A DNA stretch of 64,000 nt from Litoditis marina (GCA_964036275.1 OZ038436.1:4868936-4932935); one strand, 5' to 3'. Shown: positions 28,331-40,000, numbered from the stretch's first letter. Notes: a model not told the origin generated them from the letters alone. Numbers and translations: made by a program.

Positions 28331-28555
28331 TACTACATTTCTGATAGATAGCGGGCTTTTTGACTCAATAGACGAAACATATTATCATATTGATCTGCTT
28401 CGGTTTCCCTTTCATTCACATCATTTGAAATACTTGAATTCTTCACTTCTTGCTATTTTAGGCAGAAATAGATAGAATTCACATATTTACTAAATTTCAT
28501 TTTAACTACATTTTAAAATTTTTGATGAAGAAACATTGGTTTGTTTTTCATCCAC

Positions 28556-28588
28556 ATATTAATACATCGCGCAACACTTCAGTGCGCT
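28556..28588 (-). promoter_or_regulatory. PSE/Ruby-like core plus TATA
   Basis: Minus strand: AGCGCACTGAAGTGTTGCG, then CGATGTATTAATATG. A near copy is at 45558-45600. Confidence 0.4.
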
Positions 28589-28639
28589 AATCGAGCTTAG
28601 TTTTGATATTATGTCGCAACCTCTACTAAAGTTTCTTCT

Positions 28640-29370
28640 TTCTTTTATATATGGCACCGAAATAAATCACTGACAGAACCGCTACTGGCCGGCTAGTTGC
28701 GGAGTGGTATCGGTTTAGTCGAAACTCGATAGCAACTTAGTAACAACTTAGTTGAATCATAGAACAAATATTTATTCAACTCTCGAGATATATAATAGGC
28801 AGCCATTTGCTGAACTGTTACCACTACTAAACGGTTACTAAATTCCTACTAAAAAACCTCGCTACTAGCCCTTCAGTAGCGGGCTAGCAGACTGCTACTA
28901 GCGGCCAAGTTCCTGTATAGTGACAGATCTTAATTTACTATTCACATATTCCGTTTTAAAAAATTTCGTGTAATCTGTACAGAAAAAGAAGTGAGAGCTA
29001 ATTTCCAGAATCAGCAATCGGGCTTCAAAAAAGTGTTTGTATGTGTTGTTTCAGTTAATGGAACCTCTATTATGGTTTTGCAAAGCGCAGCCCAACGTTT
29101 CTGTCTATCATTACAGCAATTCCTGATCGGCACAATTTGGTGGGCTTGTGTAATAAAGTAATTCTGAAAAATCGTTATCTATAACCACTGTGCAACGGCC
29201 AAGTGCTGTTCAAAACTTTATGAATATTGGATAAAACCCAGAATTTAGTTTGAGAGACTGAATAAACTGTTTTCATTCCAAAGAAAGGAATAATACGGAG
29301 AGTGCTGGGAGATTGATCTTTTTATCTCGAAATTTCCCAGATGGACTCTCGAGTATGGTTCAGAGTCCAT
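28640..29370. other. intergenic DNA, no gene seen
   Basis: Contains a TAGC-rich stretch (CGGGCTAGCAG, ACTACTAAACGGTTACTAAA) at 28680-28910 and a segment at 29040-29140 resembling 31040-31120. Confidence 0.45.
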
Positions 29371-29384
29371 ATGCTAGAAGATCT

Positions 29385-29490
29385 CGACACCTTCATCCCA
29401 TCCTGCGTCTCTCGCTTTGCCTCAACACTTTTCGTCTCTTACATCCCGGCGGGATGTAAGAGCAGAGAAATAGCGTATGGAATAGCGTGA
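29385..29490. mobile_element. GATCCCGGC MITE relative
   Basis: ACACCTTCATCCCATCCTGC through a perfect inner palindrome CTCTTACATCCC-GGC-GGGATGTAAGAG (about 29436-29462). The left half matches the 10.1-kb element; the right end is lost. Confidence 0.65.
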
Positions 29491-29498
29491 AATAGCGT

Positions 29499-29745
29499 TT
29501 TGGACATTCTCGATGATAAGTCGAATACCGTCCTGTGTTTTTAGTTTGAACCCTGATAACTACAATCGCATATAGTTGCAGTCTACCCCTAAACCGGTCC
29601 GCATTATATTGGAAGTTTTACATTTTGTTGATCTTCTGTTTTTTTTTCATTTTGGTTTTCACCAGATGTTTTCTAAATGTATCAGATGTATATATGTGTT
29701 CAGCTGAAAATAAAAATTTGGTATACAATTTCTATTCTTGCTTTA
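29499..29745 (+). pseudogene. decayed copy of the adaptor 3' UTR (distal part)
   Basis: About 245 bases align with 26697-26935, e.g. GATAACTACAATCGCATATA against GAATACAATTGCGTATA and CCCCTAAACCGGTCCGCATT against CCCCTAAACCGGTCCACATT. An AATAAA is kept at 29709. Confidence 0.85.
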
Positions 29746-31550
29746 GCAACATTAATTTTAGTGAACCAACTCGATGTAAAGTTCGTACAGTCTGTTATTC
29801 AAAAAAACTTCTCAAGTGTACAAACATTGGTACATTTTAGTGCGTTTGAACGTATCGAACACATGAAACGATCCTTTCACGAAACATTGAGGGAAACAAA
29901 CCACTTTTCCATTCAGTGAACTAACTAGGCCGGACTTGGTTTACTGTGAATAGAGTACTTTTATTGTATAAAAAATGGTTACTAGTGTCGAATTTCGTTT
30001 ATTGATAATGGAAAATATATATTCACAAACTTCTGAAGTCTGCTCTAAAACATACATATTTTCAGTTTTAGTCGATTAGACAACTTCAAATCAACTAAAA
30101 AGTTTTCCACGCAGTATCAATGCCAATCAGGGGTACATTTTTCTCTCTTTCTTCTTCGTTGGTGAAAAGTTTCACATTCGGAATGTATTCAGAATGTAAT
30201 AGTCTTTGATCCTTTTTCAGGAAAAGTTTATCGTACAAGAATGTTGCACTCTATACATTACCATTATTCACCTGATTTTCTCTAGCATAATAATTGAACT
30301 TGACTGTTTCTATGTATTTATGTCACAATCACAGTAATCTTTTTTGATTTAAAAAGAAAGGGTAGAATAGAAAATGATATCACATCTGTTCATGAAGATG
30401 CGGGTAGATCGAAACTGATTCTCCGAAATCAACGACTTTTGTTGATGTTTCGTAGATCTTGGAAGAGCAGTGGATATTCAATAGAAGCAACATAATTACA
30501 AGAACTAGAAACACTTAATTGGAAAGAGAAACAAACGGATGGTAGATACTACTGAATAATATACATATGTTTGAGTGAAAGTGTTTTGATGAAATTTGAA
30601 GGTACTGAAAATGAAGAGTTTAATGGGCAAGAGAAACATTTATAGTATATGCTGTGAAAAAAGCATTTACGTTTGCATACCACAATTTTCTCACATTTTT
30701 TTTGTGTTCCGAACTAATGTGTAAAATTATGTTTTGCTGCACCTCATTCAAAACTCGCAATTTACGTCCGTCGTTTATTTCTTGCAATAATCGGCGAAAA
30801 CGAACAGAACTCACACATTATATGATTCCCATTTCTGATTAACTACTAATACGATGTGTAAATATATCATTCATTCGTCTTTCATCCATATACTAATACA
30901 TTCGCATAGAAAATAATGGTATCTCATCGGAAGTTCGTGAGATATTGCTCATGAGGTATCTCATGATGTTTTCAAGAGACTGTTACAGTACTTGGTCATT
31001 TGCAGCGCATTCGAAACTTTTTAGTTGGCCCCTCGAGTACGGTATAGCAGAGCGCAGCCCAATGTTTCTGACTATCATTATTGCACTTCCTAATCGGCAC
31101 AGTTTGATGAACCTTGCACGAAAGTTTGAAAAAGAAAGGGCATAATGGAAAATGATATCTGTTCATGAAGATGCGGGTAGGTCAAAACTGATTCTCCGAA
31201 ATCAACAATCTTTGTTGATGTTCGTATATCTTGGAAGAACAGTGGATGTATTTTGGATGGTTGTCGTATTTTACTTAGTGTTTGATCTACAAACTTTGGG
31301 TAGTATAGACGATATCATTTTAATTCCAGTGCTGCTTTATTTATAATCACTATGCCACCGCCAAGTGCTGTTTAACACTTCATGAATACTTTTCTGTATT
31401 CTCGGACTACACCCAAGTTTGAGTGTAAGAAACTGTATGAAATGTTTTTAATGCAATAACAAAATTGGGAAGGAATAATACGAAGAGGAATAATGCTTTT
31501 AAGATCTTTTTGTCTCCATCTTTGTTTCACTTTTTCTGAAAATGAAAATT
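29746..31550. other. intergenic DNA with a short direct repeat
   Basis: No gene recognised. About 120 bases at 30350-30475 recur at 31125-31250 (TGTTCATGAAGATGCGGGTA, CTGATTCTCCGAAATCAAC). Confidence 0.55.
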
Positions 31551-31829
31551 ATGCTACAAAGAAAAACTGTTTAGAGGCAACCACAAACAATTGTTGTCAC
31601 ATGTAGTTTACTAAAGTACAACAAGTCGCACCTAATGAGCTTCAATGCTAGTTGAATCATGTGAGTTATTGAGTACTACATTTCACATTGTGAAAAACCA
31701 TAAGTTGAGTAGCGAATTAATCTATATAGCTTAACGTGTGAAGTCGTTCAAACTTTCAATTTGTGTGAAAAATGCATGTGCTCCAGTTATTTCGCTTAAA
31801 CTTGACTCTTGACTATAATATAGTATAAT

Positions 31830-32110
31830 GTGTGACTATAGTCAAGCACGTCTGGTTGCCTGACCATTTTCTTCATTCTGCTACGGCGAGAGAATCCAAA
31901 ATACTTGAAACACAGCAAGAACAAAAAGTGTCGATCGTTTTATACTATAGTCATATAAATGCTCGATCAATGTTCACTGTTCTATTCATCATGATTTCAA
32001 TTTTTGTTTTCATATTGATCGAATTCAGTTGGTTTTTATTTATTTTCTTGTTCCTCTATGTATCTCACAAGCTGCATGTGAATAAACAAATCAATCAATC
32101 AATCAAAACT
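31830..32110 (+). repeat. composite repeat copy A: hydrophobic-frame module with (AATC)n tail
   Basis: Open frame MFTVLFIMISIFVFIL ... VSHKLHVNKQINQS ends in CAATCAATCAATCAATC. Related modules are at 46310-46468, 56909-57067 and, inverted, at 47312-47472 and 57913-58073. The tail looks like the 3' end of a retroposed element. Confidence 0.6.
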
Positions 32111-32265
32111 CAAAAAGTTTATTCCTATTTCACGGAAGATTATTATTATGTGCTATTACTTGAGGGAATAAATATTATTATTATTAAAAAAACTCACACG
32201 ACAGGTACACGAATACGTATCACCCTGGGGGCCGCCGCTGGAATTGAGATTTTTTTACTTCAAGA

Positions 32266-32376
32266 AGGACGATTATGTGGTCCAATCTCAACGCTTCGGT
32301 CCTTTAAACTGCAAAATTTTCATCTGTAGTTTAAAGGACCGATACGTCGGGATTGGTCCACATAATCGTCCCTTTG
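32266..32376. repeat. TTAA foldback MITE copy
   Basis: GACGATTATGTGGTCCAATC and GGGATTGGTCCACATAATCG as arms around GTCCTTTAAACTGCA. Confidence 0.75.
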
Positions 32377-32512
32377 CAACTTTTTTTACATGTATCCGTT
32401 TTTCAGAAAGACGTGAAAGAAAAGCATACGGAAGTAGATCCGAAATAGGTTTCCCTTTGAAGTGAAGTTACTTTCATGTTCAAGTTTATGCTGCTACATT
32501 CAAGTGAAAATT

Positions 32513-32580
32513 CCTAGTCGAGTGGTCGAGTGGATAGCGTTTGGTTTCCACTCACATGACGTGAGTTCGATCCCACTAGG
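32513..32580 (+). repeat. tRNA-like sequence with Pol III A and B boxes
   Basis: CCTAGT and ACTAGG at the two ends can pair like an acceptor stem. TGGTCGAGTGG fits an A box and GAGTTCGATCCC a B box. No sound anticodon arm, so a tRNA-derived repeat rather than a working tRNA. Copies at 46822, 57423 and 62803. Confidence 0.55.
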
Positions 32581-32880
32581 TGTCATAGCTCATAGTTTTC
32601 AACAAAGTCGCATGCTGTCAAAGTCTTTTTTACAAACATGTGTATTAACCTATTAACCAAACCCTCTTTCAACCAATCATTTTTAACATGACATTTATGC
32701 TTGAAAAGAAGAAAGATTAGTGCTTACCTGGTCCAGTGGTAGGACCATCTTTTGACTCTTTCCTCACTGTAAATAAAATTACTATTTTCACAGGTTTGTA
32801 AATGGAAAACGTACTATAAAGAAGGACAGTAAATAGTGTTATGAGATTTAGAGGCAGTTTTACGATATTCAACATCTAAG

Positions 32881-32910
32881 CGCGGTCCAATGTTTCCACC
32901 TTTCCTTATA
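32881..32910 (+). promoter_or_regulatory. PSE/Ruby-like core plus TATA in the composite repeat
   Basis: CGCGGTCCAATGTTTCC, ten bases, ATAGG. Related sites at 36924, 47084 and 57685. Confidence 0.4.
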
Positions 32911-33419
32911 GGCTGGCGAACTCGGTTGCTTCAGTAGAAATCTAATCAAGAATGATATAAAAATACTGTGTTGAAATCGGTTAAAACTTCACTGGAAAAT
33001 ACACCTGAATTAAAAGTTCTACCTGGTATCACCATAGATCAGACTACAAACTACAACTCTAAATACCACCCTCTATCTTCTATACAGTATACCTGGGTTG
33101 AATTGATTCTCTTGGATTTTTATTGGGAGACGTACGTTTCATTCTCATTGCATCTGAAAGAAAACTGTTAAATTTGTAAATGATAAAGTTGGTAGGTTAT
33201 CCCAAAATAGAAAAAAAAAAACGGATCAACTTACAAAATTGAATCAAGTGAATCACAGTTTCCAGTTTTGGTTCTTCGAGGGTTAGAAGAGAAAAAAAAC
33301 AGTTTTTGTACATTCGTTCTATAGTCAACAGTTGTTTTAGTGCGGAAAGTGTTGTTATTTACGAATTTTCAGTTGAAAATTGTTACGTGAACCACTTTCA
33401 AAAGACTGTCGGAAACTCA

Positions 33420-33625
33420 TAGGGGGTGCCAAATCTATAAAACTTTGTCTCTCGCCGGGATCGAACCTGCGAGCAAAACTTTCGCAGCTGGGCGTCAACC
33501 ACTACGCTAAGATAGCAGTTATCCTACAAGCTTTGAAATCGTAGACATGTGTCCGTACACAGCGCAAATTGAGATATACAGTACTTTCCCGCCCTTCCGT
33601 TGGCGACGACTATAGTTGTTGTTAT
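33420..33625 (-). repeat. SINE-like repeat with tRNA-related head
   Basis: On the minus strand: TTAGCGTAGTGGTTGACG, then CAGGTTCGATCCCGGCGAGA, preceded by GCTGTGTACGGACACATGTC and followed by a segment ending GGCACCCCCT. Same order as the 39.4-kb copy. Confidence 0.6.
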
Positions 33626-33891
33626 TAGTCTGTAACTCCTTGAAATATGTAGAATTGTCGCGCACCTGTGTATACCAATGGAAGAAATATGAGTAGCATC
33701 CACAGGAGAATTCTCATGATGAACTGCAACATTTGAAACATTTGAATGACATTGAATGGTTCGCATTTTCAGTCTAAAGTAAGAGCTTCCCTACATTACA
33801 ATGCCGACGTAACATAGCAACGTGACACCTCGTCTTACCAACTTTCTTCCAACCTCTTATGTAGATTTTAAAGCCGCTCTAAACCTTATAG

Positions 33892-34018
33892 TGTTAGTGA
33901 ATCGCAGAGTCACGCGAAACATGTCAAACACAGCAGAATTCAGAAAGTTCACTGACAAAGTGCACGATTCCTCAATAGAATGTTCGTTCCACGTGACTAT
34001 CCAGATGACTTCTAGTAT
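33892..34018 (-). repeat. CACGTG-MITE copy
   Basis: GAGTCACGCGAAACATGTC ... CCACGTGACTATCCAGATG. One of the E-box-like palindromes has mutated to CACGCG. Confidence 0.7.
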
Positions 34019-34319
34019 TGACCGTGTATTGGAAGAATAGGGTTTTCAGGCAATAGGGTTATTCTAAGTGGAGAAATAATGTATTTCAATTGAAAACGAT
34101 ATCCAAACAAATAAGAACTTGTTCTCGTTTCCTTTTATAACAACTTGTAACAAACATATTTCAGTGTAAAAAGGTGCGAGAACCGGAATTTAACCTTCGC
34201 AATTTTTCTGTGCGCGAGTGAGTACACGAAAATATCAACCGGTTACTGCATAAGATCTCAGAAATCAAAAACCGCGATGACAAATAGTACAGGTTGCGGT
34301 GTTGTTAAGAACCAATATA

Positions 34320-34515
34320 GTGCGTGCCAAATTCATAAAATATCCGCCTCATGTGAGACTCGAACCGGATCCAAAAGTGCAGGAGACGCAGACACTAACG
34401 AAAATACCAACGGGGTCTATGGCAACGCTGTGGACATATCGTATATATCGTATAAATGTGTTCTTACACAGCACAAAGTGATAAATACAGTATTCCGAGC
34501 GACAACTATACTTCT
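34320..34515 (-). repeat. diverged SINE-like copy
   Basis: GACTCGAACCGGATCC (B-box-like on the minus strand) with TGTTCTTACACAGCACAAAG and ATACAGTATTCCGAGCGACA correspond to the 33.4-kb copy. Confidence 0.45.
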
Positions 34516-34713
34516 GTGAGTGGAAAAAGCATCACTTGCACTAGGGCTGTTAATCGACCTGGAAAAACCGTATATTTCAAGTTTTGACTTCTGAGCCATT
34601 TTGAAAGTTGGATTTGATTCGATTTCGAATTTGACGGAAAAGTTTAAATCAACATTTTGACTATTTTCAACGTAGAAAACCCACACAAAATGTCCTAAGG
34701 TGGCGTTCTCCTC

Positions 34714-34920
34714 AACAACAATAACAATCCACATTCTCGTTTCGTTCATCTATACTGATTTCACGTCAAAACGTGTCTTTTCTGTGCAAAGCGTACTTTT
34801 TCCATTCTATTCGAGTCATTTTGAGTTGGATTTTGAGATTATTAGATGTGAATTGTCGGATCTTTTGATGTGATAGAGGGGAATCGACACATAAACCCTT
34901 ACATTTCTGACATTTCAGAT
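34714..34920 (+). pseudogene. decayed copy of the adaptor last exon end and proximal 3' UTR
   Basis: The last codons are kept in frame as N5-PHSRFVHLY plus TGA (34756-34758), against N6-RHSRFFDLH plus TGA in the gene. The next 150 bases follow the UTR (TCACGTCAAAACGTGTCTTT, TTTTGAGTTGGA, GATAGAGGGGAAT). Confidence 0.85.
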
Positions 34921-35443
34921 TATTTGAAATGCTTTACTGCCCCTTAGAATTTGTTGAATATTTTTTGTATTGTAGTTTGAATATGTAATGATTTCAAAGT
35001 TGACTGCTTTTTGAGAAACCGAGTCACATCGCATCATTGAAACTACAAAGAAATAGAATAACTCGGCAGCTGTAAAATACACTCGGATGTTTCATGCTCT
35101 CCATGTATACCAACTCAATCAGATTCTATGTTAGATAGTCCAATGTGGAAAGACACGTGTTCAATCGCGAATAAACATTCTATTCTATTCTATTATAATC
35201 GAATGGTAAATAAAACTAAGAAAGGGAATAAAATAGTTTCATTACAACGACAAACCCGGAGAGAAATTGTGTGGATAGTTCTTGAAACGCAGTTCGATCC
35301 TCTTTTCAATTGTTCTGTAAGGAAAAGATACCAAAGAAAATATTTTTTTGTGAATTAAACATAAAAATGCAGGCATGAAGTGAAAACAATGTCCATTTTT
35401 CTCAATTCATAGTTAGTAAGTCTTTCCGTCTTGGTTAAATTTT

Positions 35444-35526
35444 CTCAGAGGGGTTCAACTGATGATGACCCAACCCTCTGAGGAAAAAAACCCAAAACCG
35501 TCTTGAATCAGGGTCGAAACGGTTTT
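35444..35526 (+). ncRNA. hammerhead-core-like double hairpin (locus A)
   Basis: Hairpin 1 CTCAGAGGG/CCCTCTGAG (35444-35452, 35474-35482) encloses TTCAA, CTGATGA (35459-35465), T and GACCC. Hairpin 2 AAAACCG/CGGTTTT (35494-35500, 35520-35526) encloses UC, TTGAA, TCA, GGGTC and GAAA (35516-35519). TTCAA/TTGAA and GACCC/GGGTC would be stems I and II, with cleavage predicted after C35502. One extra T precedes stem II. Confidence 0.5.
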
Positions 35527-35740
35527 TAGTTCATCTTTCACTGAGCACATTCATAGAACTATGACAATTGTTGTTACATGTACATTGTTCATATGAAGAA
35601 GCTTTATATGGACATCATCTCACTCTGCGTATCTCGGTTTGTCCACCATTTCGCTTCACTCGAACTCCAGCAGGAAGAGAGAGCAAAGAAATAGAGTGTA
35701 TTTGAGGAGATGCAGGTTGGGATGGAGGTTTGGAACTCTC

Positions 35741-36196
35741 GCACTGTCTCTCTCCCTCTTCTCTCTTTCTATTCTCTCGCACTGTCTCTCTCCCTCTTCT
35801 CTCTTTCTATTCTCTCGCACTGTCTCTCTCCCTCTTCTCTCTTTCTATTCTCTCGCACTGTCTCTCTCCCTCTTCTCTCTTTCTATTCTCTCGCACTGTC
35901 TCTCTCCCTCTTCTCTCTTTCTATTCTCTCGCACTGTCTCTCTCCCTCTTTTCTCTTTCTATTCTCTCGCACTGTCTCTCTCCCTCTTCTCTCTTTCTAT
36001 TCTCTCGCACTGTCTCTCTCCCTCTTCTCTCTTTCTATTCTCTCGCACTGTCTCTCTCCCTCTTCTCTCTTTCTATTCTCTCGCACTGTCTCTCTCCCTC
36101 TTCTCTCTTTCTATTCTCTCGCACTGTCTCTCTCCCTCTTCTCTCTTTCTATTCTCTCGCACTGTCTCTCTCCCTCTTCTCTCTTTCTATTCTCTC
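35741..36196. repeat. 38-bp minisatellite, 12 copies
   Basis: GCACTGTCTCTCTCCCTCTT begins every 38 bases from 35741 to 36159, with one TTTTC variant unit. Since 38 is not a multiple of 3 and the unit lacks stops, all three forward frames stay open, giving false 175-209-codon proteins. It lies between fragments of the GAGACGCAG MITE. Confidence 0.95.
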
Positions 36197-36436
36197 TCTC
36201 TCTCTCTTGCTCTATCTCTATTCTCTCTCTCCAGCGCATTATCTCAGCACGAAGTAGCATATGTTTAAGGAGACGCAGAATTCAACTATTTTGAAATATT
36301 TCCTGAAACGGCTTTACAAACTCACACAGCAGGAGGTGTAGGAATAAGTGTTGCCTTGGGGGCCGCCGCTGAAATTGAAAAATAGAATAAAACTTTACTT
36401 TCTATTTCTTGCGATAAAGACGAGGAATTGCACTAT

Positions 36437-36532
36437 ACTAGAAACAAATTGAATTGTGCAATTTTTCATTGCACGTTTCTGAGTTCTGCTGTGTTCAACA
36501 TGTTTCACGTGACTGCAATTGTCTAACAGTGT
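36437..36532 (+). repeat. CACGTG-MITE copy, shortened
   Basis: TACTAGAAACAAATTGAATT then TTGCACGTTTCTGAGTTCTG and TTTCACGTGACTGCAATTG. The middle of the left half is deleted. Confidence 0.7.
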
Positions 36533-36759
36533 ATCTGACAGCGTTTAGTCCTGGTTTCAATTCGAACTCATACAGTTGTTTCCATCTAATCGAAAAACTT
36601 CACATTTTCTAATCAAAACGCTGTGCTTTAAGGACGTTAGTTCCGCTATAGAAAAACTTGGAAAATATAAAAGTTAACCCTAAAGTTGAAAGTTGTTTTC
36701 ATATAATTTTCAAAACCCAAACTATCACTTCTTAGAAAGTAACGAAATCGTAGTAAAAT

Positions 36760-37430
36760 ATGTGACTACCTGGTCCATTGGTAAGAGTAGGACCATCTTT
36801 TGGCTTTTTTCCCACTGAAAATGAGAACATTAGTCTTGTTTACAGAATAGAAAGACAAAAATTAATGGAAAAGTACATTTAGTAGGGATGGATCGAGCCC
36901 TTTTCACGATACGGTTCATCTAAGCGCAGTCAAATGTTTCCAGCTGTCCTTATACGTTGGTAAAAAATGATCCAAGCGATAAAAAGTATTTTTTTGTTTT
37001 GGCTTGCTCGCTTGGCTGGCTAAAACTCGGGTTTTTGAAAAAAGAAGTACAAGAAACTCGAAACTGGAAAAACTTTCAACTCGATTAACAACCCTAATCT
37101 ATACGGATTACCTATTCTCCACCGATTCCTCTGCATTTTCTGTGAGAGAAGTACGCTTCAATCTCATCGCATCTGAACAAAATTATTATATTTATAATTT
37201 TTTGTAATAAAGTTGGCAGGTCAAAGTCAAATAAAGGAGCTTCTTTCAAATTATTCAACTACATCACAGAGTTATTTTTCGGATTCGCTGGTTTTCTATT
37301 TCACAAACGTTACTTTTTTTCTGGAATCAGTTGAAGACTTTATATTTATGAATGAGTATTTCATACCTGTACAAACCAGTACAAGAAATATGAGCAACAT
37401 CCACAGGAAAATTTTCATAATGGACTGAAA
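36760..37430 (+). repeat. composite repeat copy, partial and decayed
   Basis: TACCTGGTCCATTGGTAAGA, TAAGCGCAGTCAAATGTTTC and GAGCAACATCCACAGGAAAA parallel the order seen at 32720-33710. Confidence 0.5.
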
Positions 37431-37688
37431 CAACTTGAAACATTTAGATGATCTTTATGTACGTAATATTCAAACTGAGTTTAAGGCAATTTAAAGTGAA
37501 AGTTTCCACCCGTTCCTATTCTCTTTATAACAACTTGGTACAAACATAAGACAGTGTAAAAAACGTGCAAAAACCGGAATAGTACTAGCGGATTCCTTTT
37601 CTGTAAACTGTAAACAAGGAAACCAAAATAACACGGGTTGCTGCAAAAGAACTCAAACATTGAATTGCAATGAAATGAGCAGAAAGAT

Positions 37689-37826
37689 ATACTATTAGTC
37701 AATGACACAGTCACGTGAAACAGGTTCAACACAGCAGAAAGTCAGAAACGTTCAATAAATTAAAAAGTGCACAATTCCTTATTAGAATGCTAACTGTACG
37801 TGACTATTCAATTTACTTCTAGTTAA
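37689..37826 (-). repeat. CACGTG-MITE copy
   Basis: AGTCAATGACACAGTCACGT ... TGACTATTCAATTTACTTCT. Confidence 0.75.
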
Positions 37827-38450
37827 CACGTGATAAAATTGAACATTTTCGTTACAATCACACGATCTCGTGTGGAAATGTTGGTGTCAAAAGAGGGAGC
37901 TATAGCAAAAAAGTCTTCTAGTAGGACAATGATGATCCTCCAAGAGGCTTTTTAACTGACGTGTGTCAGTATCCTTTGAAGAAGACTAAATTAGGTCAGT
38001 GATGTACGCCAGTGAGTCTTTGCGAAAAAGAAGTAGAGTACACTTTTGTGCCGTGATTGGCGAAAAACCTCATAAATGGTTTTATAATGACCATTTAGTA
38101 AAAAACGCACTTTTTATCATCAGCTGATTCTACTTGTTTTCTGACACACTGGATTGTTGTCTCAGAACATACACATTTCCACCATGAGGAATCAACTGTG
38201 CCAACCACTTCTGCACAAGAAGACGTTTTGATGATAATGTTATATGTACTATGATCACCTTCGAAAGTTTTGCATATTTATTGTTTCACTCCGCCGCAGA
38301 ATAACGCCAAGTGAAACAATAAATATGTAAAAATATTGATGGAAGGGTAACTACTGTAGCCTCCAGTACGAAACCAATTTGATTTTTATAACCCCTGTTA
38401 AAGTCGTTCAGTAACTTCACGCTCAGTTCATTCCATTGAAATTATTTCTA

Positions 38451-38850
38451 ACATCATTCCATTTTTTCGATCTATCTTCCACTAGTTGTTGAAATATAAG
38501 CTTGAAGCACTACCAAAATCTAAGTGTGTTTCGTTGAACTAATAAGGATGTCGTGTAACACTTCAGTGCACTTATTCTTCGAACACTCGATATAAGTCCA
38601 CCAAAATTGCAATTTACCATATTTTGCAGTAAGATGTAAGTTATACATTAATAGTTTCAAGTAATTTGTAAAATAGAGTTTTATTGTGAAAAAATAAATT
38701 CATGGGGCGATTTTCTCGTATCGAATGAATGTATGTTCCTTCATTCCGTGAGTCAATGTTTCCATGTTTAGCCTGGCCTGAAGGGTATTCTTCGACAAAA
38801 GGGTCCATTCGCGGAGAAGCTGGAAGAAGGCAAATTAGGCCACGCCCACT
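38451..38850 (+). repeat. 400-bp duplicated segment, copy 1
   Basis: ATCATTCCATTTTTTCGATC, GAACACTCGATATAAGTCCA and GAAGAAGGCAAATTAGGCCA all recur in order at 58891-59285. Part also recurs at 62350-62415. Confidence 0.85.
38538..38570 (-). promoter_or_regulatory. PSE/Ruby-like core plus AT box
   Basis: Minus strand: AGTGCACTGAAGTGTTACA, ten bases, ATTAG. The paralogous site is at 58976-59007 (TATAG). Confidence 0.4.
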
Positions 38851-39050
38851 GGGTAACTTTTATTTATTCACAGTAAGATTATTATTTTTGATCTCAACAC
38901 GCTTGGGAATTGTGTTTTTGTTACTTATTACTACAAACAACCGAAATACTCAGAAAGTATACTCAGAAAGTACTCAGAAAGTTTGTTGGTCGATTATTGA
39001 GACTAGCAGGAAACAAATTAGAGCTTACATCGAAGATTGTCTGCTCCATT

Positions 39051-39084
39051 CCTATATAACTAGGTTGTGCAACATTTCGGCGTG
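39051..39084 (-). promoter_or_regulatory. PSE/Ruby-like core plus TATA
   Basis: Minus strand: ACGCCGAAATGTTGCA, ten bases, ATATAGG. Confidence 0.45.
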
Positions 39085-39409
39085 ATTAATATCGCAATGA
39101 CTCGATGACAACGAAACCTCTCCAACTATGAAGCTAATTGTACGTCAGTTATTTTTTTCAAAGCTGTAGTGACGATGTAACTTGAGATTAGTAGGAAGTA
39201 GTTCTTGACTGCTTATGAAGTTATATTGATTACTATGCTGCAACATCACATGTTCACGAGCAGCTCACGGAAAGTTCATGAGTGTGTCATGATAAGTTCT
39301 GATAAGGTTGGATGAACGGCTATGGCGCAGATCAAATTTGGGTTGTACTAGTTCTAACTGAGAACAATAAGATCTACGTATCGCTCATGTTTGTTTTTGC
39401 TTTTCATGC

Positions 39410-39610
39410 TATAGTCGTCGCCAACGGAAAGGCGTTAGGGTACTGTATATCTCACTTTCCGCTGTGTACGCACATATGTCTCCGATCCCAAATCTTGCCC
39501 ATTATGTGCTCTAATAGCGCAGTGGTTGGCGCTCTGCTAGGAATCTTTTGCTCGCAGGTTCGATTCCGGCGAGAGACAGATAATTATAAATTTGGCACCC
39601 ACTATACTAA
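39410..39610 (+). repeat. SINE-like repeat with tRNA-related head
   Basis: TAGCGCAGTGGTTGGCGC is a perfect A-box-type D arm (GCGC...GCGC). GCAGGTTCGATTCCGGC gives the B box. The anticodon arm does not pair, so this is not an intact tRNA. GTACTGTATATCTCACTTTC upstream and AAATTTGGCACCC downstream are shared with other copies. Confidence 0.6.
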
Positions 39611-39965
39611 GAACTTAATTGACAGAATGTCCGAACACCAGTTACAAACTGGCATCCTCAATATTTGTATTCCTTATATATTACCGTATACAGTAGAATA
39701 GTCAAATAATTGTATTCAATAGGAGATACAAAGAAAATAGTAAATTACTAGTAAATGTTTGCGTAGTAAGAGTGGTAGATTGAAACATTATATCTAGAAA
39801 CCCTCCAGTGCATTTCTAAAAAAGTTTAAAAACAGTTCCAATTTGCATTGAATGTTAATCCTAACTAGAACACCAGGTACAAATAACTGATTACTGTAAG
39901 ATAAATAACATCGAATCTTATAAAATATGTTCGAAACTCACGGATCGAGCAACTCGTCAATATTT

Positions 39966-40000
39966 CACACTCTGATGTTTCATTCCGTAATATATATAAA
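39966..40000 (+). promoter_or_regulatory. PSE/Ruby-like core plus TATA
   Basis: CACACTCTGATGTTTCA, ten bases, ATATATAAA. Confidence 0.5.

Noticed and set aside
31832..32329. 165-codon + frame
   Set aside because: Crosses several modules of the composite repeat, including the (AATC)n tail and the foldback; only the short hydrophobic part recurs.
32513..32580. Functional tRNA gene
   Set aside because: The ends pair but no consistent D, anticodon and T arms form; repeated copies show that it is part of a repeat.
35639..36294. Three overlapping 175-209-codon frames
   Set aside because: All are produced by the 38-bp minisatellite, which lacks stops in every forward frame.
39508..39577. Functional tRNA gene
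   Set aside because: A and B boxes are good but the anticodon arm and acceptor stem do not pair.
39312..39701. 129-codon + frame
   Set aside because: Runs through the SINE-like repeat and its tRNA-like head.
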